From Flavobacteriaceae bacterium (GTDB lineage: Bacteria; Bacteroidota; Bacteroidia; Flavobacteriales; Flavobacteriaceae), in NCBI GenBank assembly GCA_002714815.1, contig PAYI01000014.1, forward strand, positions 3,537-19,824: 16,288 bases of DNA, written 5' to 3'. The notes beneath the pieces are model-generated. The model was not told the origin of the DNA, ran no database searches, and worked only from the letters and a program-made list of their open reading frames with translations. Below, piece by piece: positions 1 to 8,790 of the stretch; position 1 is the stretch's first letter; each line of letters starts with the position of its first letter. Position numbers and translations under genes: made by a program.

Positions 1-1415
1 AAAAATAGATTTAATATCCCATTTTCAATTTTAGTTAATGAATCAAATCTTGCTTTTTCATCTTTGTCAGTAAGTTCTGTATGGCTTTGTTTCCATTGAT
101 CAATTAACATGAAAATTTGCTTAGCTTTTTCGAGAACTTCTAATAAACTACTAAAACTTGATATTGAACTTGCTTCACTTTGATATTGGTGGTATTGATC
201 CTCTATCTGCTTGAAAGTTGTTTTAAATCCGAAAACACCTTTAATTTTGCTTGTTATAGATTGCTTATCCGCAAGTGTTGTCAATTTGATATCCGAAGCT
301 TTTTCAGTTTCAGAAAAACGTTTTTTAATTAACTCTATTGATTGTCTTTTTTTATCATCATTTTTTGTTTTTCCTCTTAGACGATTAAATCCAGATTTTA
401 ATTTCCCAAAAAGGCTTTTACTTTTTTTAGGTTTTGGGTGTTTTTTAAGCCATATATCACAAGCACCTACTATTTTGGGTTTCAGCTCCTCCTTTACAGA
501 ATCATCCTCGGTATTTTCATATTCTTTGATAAGGTTTTGAAGTACACCAAAACTAGTTTCCTTTCCAAAAAATGAACTTACTTTAGCATAGAGTCCCTTT
601 GTTCCTGATAATACTAAAGTCTCTGGCTTTATTTCGACTTGTGCTGATGAATCTTGATCCTTGTTGTCCTCCCCTTCAGAATTATCATCCGATGCTTCTG
701 CTTTATTTTCATTCTCACTTACTTTTTCTTCAGAGTCTAATTCTGTTTGTTCTTCTTCATTTTCTTCTACATTATCTTCAATTTTCTGGACAGTATTTTT
801 AGGGAATGATTTTGAAGAAATCGGAACCTCATTTGTGTTTTCGTCTTTGAAATTTAAAGCTTTTGATCCCATAATATCTGCCTCTCTTTCTAATGAGACA
901 TCATCATTTATTGGAATTTTTTCTTTCCTTTGAACTGTAGGTTTGACCCTACCTTCTTTTTGCTGAACTACATGCCAAGCCTCATGCGGTAAATGTTTTT
1001 CTTGTCCTTTGCCAAGATGAATATCTGTTCCTTGAGCATAAGCATGTGCCCCTAATTTCCCGGGTTTATCTGAGTTGTAGTGAACATTTACGTCATTCAT
1101 TGATTGTCCTGAAAGATTTTCTACTCCATTTTGCAGAGTATCTGGCAAACCTTTTCTTTGTATTATCGAATTAGAAGAATTTCCATAGATACCTTTCGAA
1201 AAAGCTTTTTCTTGAAGTTGATACAGACCATCTTGATTACTGTAGACATTTGCTTTTTTTTGGATTGTATTTAGTGCTGAATTAGCTGTACTTAGAGAAG
1301 ATAAATTTTGAAGCTCTACGAGCTGAGCAACTTCAACTTGTTCAGAATTTAATGAAGAAGATTCATCTTTATCAGATGAAGAATTTTTGCTGTTGAAATC
1401 TTTACTCTCGAACAA
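1..1415 (-). CDS. DUF4157-type metallopeptidase-like protein, possible contractile-injection-system effector or accessory (3' end missing)
   Basis: The minus-strand frame is open from 1415 to the left edge, giving 471 codons with no stop. No ATG lies between the upstream in-frame TAA (1428-1430) and the conserved domain, so the TTG at 1413-1415 is the best start. Residues about 89-164 match the DUF4157 pattern: LPDTLQNGVENLSG, VHYNSDKPGKLGAHAYAQGT, then LPHEAWHVVQQ with a HExxH zinc-binding motif (H144, E145, H148). A second motif LEREADIMG (175-183) offers a glutamate as a possible third zinc ligand. Short QRK motifs flank the domain (86-88, 162-164). Residues about 213-256 are strongly acidic and probably a linker. 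The remainder is Lys-rich, probably helical, with FG-containing segments, and I do not recognise it. No signal peptide is visible. DUF4157 genes are known to accompany extracellular contractile injection systems and toxin-like proteins; a role as effector here is inference. Domain call is firm, function is not. Confidence 0.85.
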   Translation of the reverse strand, partial: MFESKDFNSKNSSSDKDESSSLNSEQVEVAQLVELQNLSSLSTANSALNTIQKKANVYSNQDGLYQLQEKAFSKGIYGNSSNSIIQRKGLPDTLQNGVENLSGQSMNDVNVHYNSDKPGKLGAHAYAQGTDIHLGKGQEKHLPHEAWHVVQQKEGRVKPTVQRKEKIPINDDVSLEREADIMGSKALNFKDENTNEVPISSKSFPKNTVQKIEDNVEENEEEQTELDSEEKVSENENKAEASDDNSEGEDNKDQDSSAQVEIKPETLVLSGTKGLYAKVSSFFGKETSFGVLQNLIKEYENTEDDSVKEELKPKIVGACDIWLKKHPKPKKSKSLFGKLKSGFNRLRGKTKNDDKKRQSIELIKKRFSETEKASDIKLTTLADKQSITSKIKGVFGFKTTFKQIEDQYHQYQSEASSISSFSSLLEVLEKAKQIFMLIDQWKQSHTELTDKDEKARFDSLTKIENGILNLF

Positions 1416-1540
1416 TTTGTGGCCTTTTTATTTGATGTAAGTATATGATTAAATATAGTTTATTTATCGGGAATAATCTGAATAAAATTCAAACTCTAAT
1501 AGAACCCCTCTGTATTGAACTCGCTAATTGATATTTTTTT

Positions 1541-1548
1541 TATATTTA
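1541..1548 (+). promoter_or_regulatory. possible Bacteroidota-type promoter -7 element upstream of the DsrE-like gene
   Basis: TATATTTA matches the Bacteroidota -7 consensus TAnnTTTG except for its last base. A TTG at 1515-1517 could serve as the -33 element, 23 bases upstream, which is the upper end of the accepted spacing. In DNA this AT-rich such matches arise by chance, so this is a weak call. It would give a 5' leader of roughly 25 bases before the ATG at 1580. Confidence 0.3.
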
Positions 1549-1579
1549 GAAATATTAATTTTTAATCATAAAATCAAAA

Positions 1580-2251
1580 ATGGATTTCGATAGAAGAAAA
1601 TTTTTCACATCAATAGCATTAGGTGTCGGGGCAACAGCATTTCCTAACATTATGAATGATTTTGAAAATTTAAAACCTGTAAATACAAATTCAAAAATTA
1701 ATCCAAAAGAATTATCCAATTGGTTTAAAAGAATAAAAGGAGAACATAGGGTCGTTTACGATGGGAGCCAACCCCACGACACACTTCCTATAGTTTGGAA
1801 CTGGGCTTTTTTAGAATCAAATAATTCTGTTGGAGTCAAAGATTCTGAAATGACAGCTATGACTGTGTTGAGACATTCTGGAATTGTTTTTGCTTTTAAT
1901 TCTGAAATATGGAATAAATTTAAATTGGGAGAATTGGTTTCTTTTAATGATAATAAAACAGGAAAGCCAGCTTTAAGAAATACTGTTTATGAGCCTCAAA
2001 AAGGAGACTTGCCATTGCCACCTATACAAGGAATTAAAGACTTACAAGCAAGGGGTTCACTTTTCTGCGTATGTGATTTAGCTACAAAGGTCTATGGTTC
2101 TGCTGTCGCAAAGAAAATGAATCTTGATCCTGACGATGTTTATTCTGATATGGTTAAAGGTATTTTACCTGGTATTCAACTAGTACCTTCTGGAGTAATG
2201 GCTCTAGGGAGAGCACAAAATAATAAATGTGCATATATTTTTGCAGGATAA
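1580..2251 (+). CDS. Tat-exported small DsrE-like protein of unknown function
   Basis: The 223-residue product begins with a likely twin-arginine signal: DRRKFF at residues 4-9 followed by a hydrophobic stretch to about residue 21, so it is probably exported folded to the periplasm. The mature part has segments such as VLRHSGIVFAFN, ELVSFNDNKTGKPA, RGSLFCVCDLA (C163 and C165) and a C-terminal LVPSGVMALGRAQ. This pattern, with cysteines after a beta-strand and a late GVxALxxAQ helix, is reminiscent of DsrE/DsrF-fold proteins, many of which carry a Tat signal in Bacteroidota. I make that link from memory of the family pattern, not from an alignment. Further cysteine near the C-terminus (C218). 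It is divergent from the DUF4157 gene across 164 bases and lies 127 bases before the sulfatase gene. Whether it takes part in glycan or sulfur handling is not shown. Reaction and partner are unknown. Confidence 0.75.
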   Translation: MDFDRRKFFTSIALGVGATAFPNIMNDFENLKPVNTNSKINPKELSNWFKRIKGEHRVVYDGSQPHDTLPIVWNWAFLESNNSVGVKDSEMTAMTVLRHSGIVFAFNSEIWNKFKLGELVSFNDNKTGKPALRNTVYEPQKGDLPLPPIQGIKDLQARGSLFCVCDLATKVYGSAVAKKMNLDPDDVYSDMVKGILPGIQLVPSGVMALGRAQNNKCAYIFAG

Positions 2252-2378
2252 TTCTTTATTCTGCTAAAACCCATACTTTTTGAAAAAATACTTTCTCGAA
2301 ATTTAGAGCATTTCATAAGTTAATCTTTTGATTACATAATTTTAAATTGGGAGTATTTATTAGAATAATTATTTTAAA

Positions 2379-3896
2379 ATGAATTTTTATACTATACATA
2401 TTTTTCCTAGGCTTATTATATCAGTATTTCTTATTGCTTTAATATCATGCAATAAATTGAAAAATGAAAAAAAAAAATTACCCAACATAATTTTTGTTTT
2501 TGCAGATGATCAAAGAGCAGATGCATTAAGTATTTCTCAAAATCCTTATATCAAAACTCCTAATATTGATTCTTTGGCAAGAAATGGAGTTCGCTTTGAA
2601 AACTGTTATGTGATGGGAGGGCATCATGGTGCAATATGTGCCCCAAGTAGAGCTATGCTTTTAAGTGGTAAAAGTTTATTTCATGTTTATGATCGTTTAG
2701 AAGGTATTGAAACCCTACCAAATTATCTAAGATCAAATGGATATCAAACATTTGCTACAGGAAAATGGCATAATGGAGCAGAAAGTTTTGAAACAAATTT
2801 TCAAGAAGGAGAACAAATCATGTTGGGAGGAATGAGTGATCATTTCAATGTACCGGTGAGGGATTTAAATAATAATAAATTAGATAATTTAAATTGTAAA
2901 GGATTTTCAACAGATATATTTGCCGATGCATCGTTAGACTACATTGATAAATATCAGCTATCTGATAAGCAAAAGCCTTTCTTTTGCTATATAGCTTTTA
3001 CTGCTCCTCACGACCCTCGTTCTCCAGCTCCTTCATATTTAAATGCATATTCTGAAAATGAGATACCCTTACCAGATAATTTTAAACCTTTACATCCTTT
3101 CATATTTGATGATTTTAATGTTCGAGATGAAACTCTAGCTCCATGGCCGCGTACCCCAAAAGATATTCAATCTTCTTTATCGGAATATTATGCCCTAATA
3201 CAACATATTGATGATCGTGTAGGTGATTTGATCAGCCGCCTTAAAGAACATAATTTATATGATAATACCCTTATAATTTATGCAGCAGATAATGGACTTG
3301 CAATAGGAAGTCACGGCTTACTTGGGAAACAAAATCTATATGAACACAGCACAAAGGTTCCATTAATAATTAGTGGACCAGGTATTCCAAAAGGGCAAAC
3401 CTTCAGTGCATTGGTTTATTTATTTGATCTGTTTCCAACCATAACAGATTATTTGAATTTCAATCAGCCTCAAAACATAGATGGCAAATCTCTAATGCAA
3501 TTAATTAATGGAAAAAAAGAAGAGGTTCGTTCAAGTTTATACACAGCTTACAGAAATACAGTTAGAGCTATTAGAAATATGGATTGGAAACTTATTTATT
3601 ATCCTCAGATTAATTTTAAACAGCTATATAATTTAAAAAAGGACCCAAATGAAATTTACAATCTTGCAAATGAAATCAAATATAAATCTAAAGTTGAGGA
3701 GATGATGAAACTATTAAAACAGCATAAAGAGTTTTCAGATGACACTATAAATCTAAATCCTTACAAACTCCAATCAAAAGAATTTGACTATAAAAAGTTA
3801 GTTCAAAAATTAGATCCTTGGCAACCTCAATATATTATAGATAAATATTTCCCAGAAGGGACGTCTCAAAAGCAAGCTTCTGTTTTCTGTAAGTAG
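2379..3896 (+). CDS. lipoprotein sulfatase (formylglycine-dependent, S1 type)
   Basis: The 505-residue product should hydrolyse a sulfate ester, most likely on a glycan, outside the inner membrane. Residues 1-24 are a lipoprotein signal with lipobox LIS-C24. FVFADDQRADAL (39-50) supplies the N-terminal metal-binding aspartates (D43, D44). CAPSR (87-91) within ICAPSRAMLLSGK is the sulfatase signature, C87 being the residue converted to formylglycine. GKWHNG (128-133), TAPHD (208-212) and AADNG (302-306) followed by K317 are the remaining active-site blocks. All catalytic residues are present and length is normal for S1 sulfatases. Activity requires a formylglycine-generating enzyme encoded elsewhere; for a Cys-type motif in Bacteroidota this is usually a radical-SAM anSME. 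The gene is followed at 104 bases by a GH20 gene, which suggests a sulfated amino-sugar glycan as substrate (inference). Subfamily and exact substrate cannot be told from the sequence by eye. Confidence 0.95.
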   Translation: MNFYTIHIFPRLIISVFLIALISCNKLKNEKKKLPNIIFVFADDQRADALSISQNPYIKTPNIDSLARNGVRFENCYVMGGHHGAICAPSRAMLLSGKSLFHVYDRLEGIETLPNYLRSNGYQTFATGKWHNGAESFETNFQEGEQIMLGGMSDHFNVPVRDLNNNKLDNLNCKGFSTDIFADASLDYIDKYQLSDKQKPFFCYIAFTAPHDPRSPAPSYLNAYSENEIPLPDNFKPLHPFIFDDFNVRDETLAPWPRTPKDIQSSLSEYYALIQHIDDRVGDLISRLKEHNLYDNTLIIYAADNGLAIGSHGLLGKQNLYEHSTKVPLIISGPGIPKGQTFSALVYLFDLFPTITDYLNFNQPQNIDGKSLMQLINGKKEEVRSSLYTAYRNTVRAIRNMDWKLIYYPQINFKQLYNLKKDPNEIYNLANEIKYKSKVEEMMKLLKQHKEFSDDTINLNPYKLQSKEFDYKKLVQKLDPWQPQYIIDKYFPEGTSQKQASVFCK

Positions 3897-3901
3897 TTTT
3901 T

Positions 3902-3923
3902 TATTTTGAATTACACCAAAATA
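3902..3923 (+). terminator. weak hairpin just after the sulfatase gene
   Basis: TATTTTG (3902-3908) and CAAAATA (3917-3923) form a perfect 7-bp stem with an 8-base loop, beginning 5 bases after the TAG stop. It is AT-rich and lacks a clear U-tract, so it may only be a processing or mRNA-end structure, or chance. The next gene is co-directional 104 bases from the sulfatase stop, so partial readthrough would be expected. Confidence 0.25.
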
Positions 3924-4000
3924 TTTCTAGAAAATTCACAAACTCCATTTATATTTTGATAACCAACCTAGAATTACCTAAATTATATTTTTAATTTAAA

Positions 4001-6112
4001 ATGATGAATTTGTTTAAATATATATTCTTTTGTTTTCTTTTTTTTAGTTATAGTTGTTCAAATTTCGATTCAGAAAACACATTCATATTTCTCCCTTCTG
4101 TGAACAAAAAGGATTTTAAAATTGGTAAATCTGTTATTAACCCGAGGACAGTAAAATATGCATTTAGTAATTTAGGATCTAACCTACCTTTACTTTTTGG
4201 GATCTCAAAACAAATTGAAATTACTGACAATTCAAATATGGCCCAAATTGATTTCAATATTATATCCAAGCCTAATCAAAAAAAGGAATCTTATACTTTA
4301 AAAATTGAAAAAGAAAAAATTAAAATACAAGCCCAAGACAAACAGGGTTTATTTTATGCTTTTATCACTCTGAATCAAGTTTTGGAAGATGCTATAGAAA
4401 AAAATATTTCATTACCATTGGTTGATATATTTGATGCGCCTAAAATAAGCCATCGACCAATACATATAGATGTAAAACATCACCTTGAGAAAAAAAGTTA
4501 CTATTACACACTAATTGATGAATTAGCACAGCTTAAAATTAACGGTATTATTATTGAAATAGAAGACAAATTAAAATACAAAAGAAGACCTAAAGTAGGT
4601 TCTAATGACGCTCTTTCTATTGAGGAATGGAAAGTAATAAGTGATTATGCTTTAGCAAGAAATATTAAAATAAGTCCATTAGTTCAAGGACTTGGACATG
4701 CATCATTTGTTCTAAAACATGACATATATAAAGACTTAAGAGATGATCTTAATAGTGATTGGGCATTTAACCCTCTTGATCCAGAAGTTTATAAATTACA
4801 ATTTGATTTGTATCTAGATGCATTGGAAGCTTTTCCTCACGGGGATTACCTTCATGTTGGTGGTGATGAGGTTCAAACAACTGGTAGAAAAAGTGGTAAA
4901 AATGCATTAGAGTTAAACCTTATTTGGCTTAATAAAGTAACTTCATTTGCTAATGATAACAAAAGAATTCCAATTTTTTGGGACGATATGCCTCTAAAAC
5001 AAGCAGGATTAATGAATCCGATTTACGACTCTAAAATGTCTAAAGAGTCTGTAGATTCGATTTGGCAAAAAAATGAACCTATTCTAAATAGATTTTTAAA
5101 AAAATTCCCTAAAAATTGTGTTTATATGAGATGGAATTATCATATGGCCGAAACATATGGTAATGGCAAAGCGATGGACTGGTTTTCATCTAATGGTTTT
5201 GAAGTAATGGGAGCAACAGCAGGACAAACACGCTGGACTTTAATGCCACAGAGAGAAAGTAATATTGATCAGATCCGAATCTTTGCTGAGCAATCAATTA
5301 ATAGAAATTATAGAGGTTTATTGCTTACTCTTTGGGATGATGACTCCCCTCATTTTGAATTATATAAAAGAGGAATTCATGCCTTTGCAGAGTTTACATG
5401 GGGAGGGATGAAACGCTCTAAGGATGAGTTTAAAAAAGCTTACAGACATCGAAAGTTCGGATCAAATTTTCAATCTGATAGGTATTCATTTATTGACAAA
5501 CTAGATAAACCAGTTGAACTTTGGACTAATCTTTTCTTAAAAAATAATAGCCATAGAAATTCCTTAAATAGAGGGGAAAACTCAATTGAAGAAAAAATCA
5601 TTGACCTCCCTGATTTTGAAAAAAAGGGAATTTGGACAGAAAAATATTCTGATCGTTTAGATCAACTTGAAATTCAAAGGTTTCAGTTGGAAAATGTTAA
5701 GAACGTATTGAAAAAAATTCAACACAAAAATCCAAAATCAAATTATAATTTGAAGGTTTACAATCAAGTTTTAAGTTTAGTCAATTACAATTTTAAACTT
5801 ATGAGTAAAATTAAAAACTTTGATTTGGCAAAGACAAAGAAGCAAGAAATTCAGATATTAAAAGAGTTGGATGTTTTAGTTTCTGAATTTAAAAATATAA
5901 GAGAGGAATTTGAAAATGTTTATTCACAAACTAGAGAACTTAACAAACCAGAAAATTATATTTTGGACCAAGATCATCATAATCACCAAGCTAACCAATC
6001 CATAAACTTTGATTGGCAATTTGCTGCAGAATTAATGCTAATAAAAAAAATCAAACAACATTTTAAAATTCAGCCATATTTATTGGAAGGAACCAAGACG
6101 GGAATCTTGTAA
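4001..6112 (+). CDS. lipoprotein beta-N-acetylhexosaminidase, GH20 family, with C-terminal extension
   Basis: The 703-residue product is predicted to release terminal N-acetylglucosamine or N-acetylgalactosamine by substrate-assisted catalysis at the cell envelope. An N-terminal lipoprotein signal ends at C19 (FSYSC, a slightly atypical lipobox). Residues about 40-145 resemble the GH20b domain, with SYTLKIEKEKIKIQA and GLFYAFITLNQVL typical of its final strands and helix. The TIM barrel follows from about residue 148 (HRPIHIDVKHH). LHVGGDEV carries the catalytic pair D289-E290. Later barrel tryptophans occur in RWTLMPQ, LLLTLWDDD and FTWGG near residue 464. About 230 residues beyond the barrel are Lys/Asn-rich, probably helical, and not recognised. 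ATG codons at 4001 and 4004 are both possible starts; I keep the first. Neighbours are a sulfatase upstream and a GH3 lipoprotein downstream, consistent with a glycan-degradation cluster. Linkage specificity is unknown. Confidence 0.9.
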   Translation: MMNLFKYIFFCFLFFSYSCSNFDSENTFIFLPSVNKKDFKIGKSVINPRTVKYAFSNLGSNLPLLFGISKQIEITDNSNMAQIDFNIISKPNQKKESYTLKIEKEKIKIQAQDKQGLFYAFITLNQVLEDAIEKNISLPLVDIFDAPKISHRPIHIDVKHHLEKKSYYYTLIDELAQLKINGIIIEIEDKLKYKRRPKVGSNDALSIEEWKVISDYALARNIKISPLVQGLGHASFVLKHDIYKDLRDDLNSDWAFNPLDPEVYKLQFDLYLDALEAFPHGDYLHVGGDEVQTTGRKSGKNALELNLIWLNKVTSFANDNKRIPIFWDDMPLKQAGLMNPIYDSKMSKESVDSIWQKNEPILNRFLKKFPKNCVYMRWNYHMAETYGNGKAMDWFSSNGFEVMGATAGQTRWTLMPQRESNIDQIRIFAEQSINRNYRGLLLTLWDDDSPHFELYKRGIHAFAEFTWGGMKRSKDEFKKAYRHRKFGSNFQSDRYSFIDKLDKPVELWTNLFLKNNSHRNSLNRGENSIEEKIIDLPDFEKKGIWTEKYSDRLDQLEIQRFQLENVKNVLKKIQHKNPKSNYNLKVYNQVLSLVNYNFKLMSKIKNFDLAKTKKQEIQILKELDVLVSEFKNIREEFENVYSQTRELNKPENYILDQDHHNHQANQSINFDWQFAAELMLIKKIKQHFKIQPYLLEGTKTGIL

Positions 6113-6250
6113 ACAACTATTTTTATAATGTTACACACTTAAATAAAATATCTAATTAAAAACGTAGTAAAGTAAAAAGATTTTGAATTGATTGTATCCT
6201 TAATATTTAGAAAAAAAAATTGATTTCAATAATAAACTAAAAACCGAAGA

Positions 6251-8728
6251 ATGAATATTAATAACTACTTGAGATACTTTGTTTTCATTTATTATTCTAT
6301 ATCTATACTTCTTTCAGGTTGTGATAGATCAAAAGATTATAAAAAAATTAATTTATGGAATAAGATTGTTCCTTTACCATTAGATCCCAATATTGAAAAG
6401 CAAATTGATGAAATGCTACCTAAATTAACTTTAGAACAAAAGGTAGGACAAGTTATTCAGGCTGACAGTGGCTCTGCAACACCAGATGATGTAAAAAAAT
6501 ATCGATTAGGGTCTGTTTTAAGTGGAGGAAATTCTGCTCCAGGCCCATTCCCTTACGCAGATTCAAAAACTTGGCTTGAAATGGCAGACAAATACTATAA
6601 CTCTTCAATTGATGATGAAAATGTAGAATTAGCTATTCCTATTATTTGGGGTATTGATGCTGTTCATGGACATGCTAACTTAAAGGGTGCAATTGTATTT
6701 CCTCATAATATTGGCTTGGGAGCTATGAATAATCCTGATTTGATTGAAAAAATTGCACGTATAACAGCTCAAGAATTAACTGTTTCCGGACATGATTGGA
6801 CTTTTGCCCCAACATTAGCGGTGCCTCAAGATTTAAGATGGGGTAGAAGTTATGAAGGATTTTCTGAAAATCCTGATATTGTTAGTTCTTATGCAGACCG
6901 AATTGTTATTGGTTTACAAGGAAAATTCGGATCAAATGATTTTATGGGTAAAGGAAAAGTAATTTCCAGTGCTAAGCATTTTTTAGCGGATGGTGCTACA
7001 GAAAATGGAGTTGATCAAGGGAATAGTATAATTGGTGAAAAAGAATTGAGTACAGTTCATGCAGCTGGATATTATACTGCAATCCCTGCTGGAGTACAAA
7101 CAGTAATGGCTTCATTTTCAAGTTGGAAAGGAAGAAAAATCCATGGGGATAAAAAATTACTAACTGATATACTAAAAGGTAAAATGGGTTTTAATGGATT
7201 TGTGGTTGGAGACTGGAATGGACATGGTCAAGTATCAGGATGTAATAATACTAATTGTGCACAATCTTTAAATGCAGGTTTGGATATGTATATGGCACCA
7301 GATAGTTGGAAAGGACTATACGAAAGTACACTTAAACATATAAAAAATGGAGTAATTCCAATCGAACGTCTAGATGATGCTGTTCGGCGTATTCTAAGAG
7401 TAAAACTAATGTCTGGAATTTTTCAAAAAGGGGCTCCAAGTACCCGAGCAAATGCAGGTAAAGAAATACTTTTAGCCACACCAAAGAATAGAGCAATTGC
7501 AAGACAAGCCGTTAGAGAATCTATGGTTTTACTAAAAAATAATAACCAAATATTACCTCTTGATGCATCAAAAAAAATTTTAGTTGTTGGGGACGGAGCT
7601 GAAAATATATCAAAGGCAAGTGGAGGATGGACACTTTCTTGGCAAGGTAAAGGACATACAAATAATGAATTTCCAAATGGGGAAACTATACTTAATGGAA
7701 TTAAAAAAATTGTAAATAAGGAAGGTGGTGATGTGATTTTTTCTCCAGAAGGAAATTATTTTTCAGAAGCAGATGCTGTTATAGCAGTTTATGGAGAAGA
7801 TCCCTATGCTGAATTTCAAGGAGATCGAAGTAATTTAGATTTTGTTCCTAATGGTTTTGACGTAAAAAAATTAGCGTTATATAAAAAAAAGGGAATTCCT
7901 GTAGTTACTGTATTTCTGTCTGGTAGGCCAATGTGGGTAAATCCAGAAATTAATTATTCAGATGCGTTTGTTGCTGCATGGTTACCAGGAACTGAAGGTG
8001 GAGGGGTTTCCGATTTATTGTTCAGGAGTAATCCATCATATAATTTTAAAGGAAGATTATCTTTTTCTTGGCCAGCTAGTCCTGAAGTTTCTGAAAATAA
8101 TGAAGCTTTATTTAAATTAGGATATGGACTAACATATGAAGATAAAGTTAATATTGAAATGTTATCAGAAAAAACTGGCCTTAGAAATAACTCTGTAGTT
8201 TCAATAGATCAATACTTTAATAAAGGAGAAGTGGTTGCTCCATGGAATTTATGGTTAAATTCTGGTGACTTATTGAAAAAAATTGCCAGTTTTCCAACAT
8301 CTTTAGGTGGATTAATTGTAAGTAAAACTGACAACAGTGCACAGGAAGATGCCTTAAGGATAAACTGGACAAAATTTGATGGAGAATATTTACGTATTTC
8401 TTCTGAAAAAGCAATAGATATGATTCGTCAGTCAAATGGGGGTATGGAATTAACTTTTAGTGCAAAATCATTTTCTGGTTCTAATACTAAAGTACAGATT
8501 GGTCAATGTAATGATAGTGCTTCTTGTGATAAAACATTTGATATTATTTTAGATAATGATTGGAAAGAGTATAGAATTAGTTTAAGTTGTTTTGAGAATA
8601 AAGGAGTTGATATGACTAAAATAACTTCTGTTTTTACAATAAGGGCAGAAAATGGTGTAGATGTTGGAATAAATAACATACGTTTGGAGTCTGATTTAGA
8701 TGCTAAACCAGGGTGTGATGGGAATTAA
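6251..8728 (+). CDS. lipoprotein exo-beta-glucanase / beta-glucosidase, GH3 family, ExoP-like
   Basis: The 825-residue product should cleave beta-linked glucosyl residues from the non-reducing end of glucans or oligosaccharides by a retaining mechanism. Residues 1-24 form a lipoprotein signal with lipobox LLSG-C24. The GH3 N-domain runs from about residue 50 to 390: WGIDAVHGH, SSAKHFLADG and the nucleophile motif VVGDWNGHGQV with D321. The second alpha/beta domain contains GEDPYAEFQGD (515-525), the segment that carries the acid/base glutamate in barley ExoI and Pseudoalteromonas ExoP-type enzymes. Residues about 650-825 match the jelly-roll-like ExoP C-terminal domain, with paired cysteines near QCNDSASC. 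Total length agrees with ExoP-type exo-1,3/1,4-beta-glucanases. A second cysteine pair in SGCNNTNCAQ fits an oxidising compartment. The start is preceded by GAAGA, a weak ribosome site. Substrate (beta-1,3, beta-1,4 or mixed glucan) is not determined. Confidence 0.93.
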   Translation: MNINNYLRYFVFIYYSISILLSGCDRSKDYKKINLWNKIVPLPLDPNIEKQIDEMLPKLTLEQKVGQVIQADSGSATPDDVKKYRLGSVLSGGNSAPGPFPYADSKTWLEMADKYYNSSIDDENVELAIPIIWGIDAVHGHANLKGAIVFPHNIGLGAMNNPDLIEKIARITAQELTVSGHDWTFAPTLAVPQDLRWGRSYEGFSENPDIVSSYADRIVIGLQGKFGSNDFMGKGKVISSAKHFLADGATENGVDQGNSIIGEKELSTVHAAGYYTAIPAGVQTVMASFSSWKGRKIHGDKKLLTDILKGKMGFNGFVVGDWNGHGQVSGCNNTNCAQSLNAGLDMYMAPDSWKGLYESTLKHIKNGVIPIERLDDAVRRILRVKLMSGIFQKGAPSTRANAGKEILLATPKNRAIARQAVRESMVLLKNNNQILPLDASKKILVVGDGAENISKASGGWTLSWQGKGHTNNEFPNGETILNGIKKIVNKEGGDVIFSPEGNYFSEADAVIAVYGEDPYAEFQGDRSNLDFVPNGFDVKKLALYKKKGIPVVTVFLSGRPMWVNPEINYSDAFVAAWLPGTEGGGVSDLLFRSNPSYNFKGRLSFSWPASPEVSENNEALFKLGYGLTYEDKVNIEMLSEKTGLRNNSVVSIDQYFNKGEVVAPWNLWLNSGDLLKKIASFPTSLGGLIVSKTDNSAQEDALRINWTKFDGEYLRISSEKAIDMIRQSNGGMELTFSAKSFSGSNTKVQIGQCNDSASCDKTFDIILDNDWKEYRISLSCFENKGVDMTKITSVFTIRAENGVDVGINNIRLESDLDAKPGCDGN

Positions 8729-8790
8729 AATTTTGGCTTAAAATTACATTTTATAATTTTAATTAATTGTTAATAATCAATATTTAGTAA

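Noticed and set aside
211..933. Plus-strand open frames of 67 to 109 codons
   Set aside because: They lie opposite the continuous minus-strand DUF4157 gene, which has a recognised domain and motif; their products are low-complexity Ser/Phe/Leu-rich.
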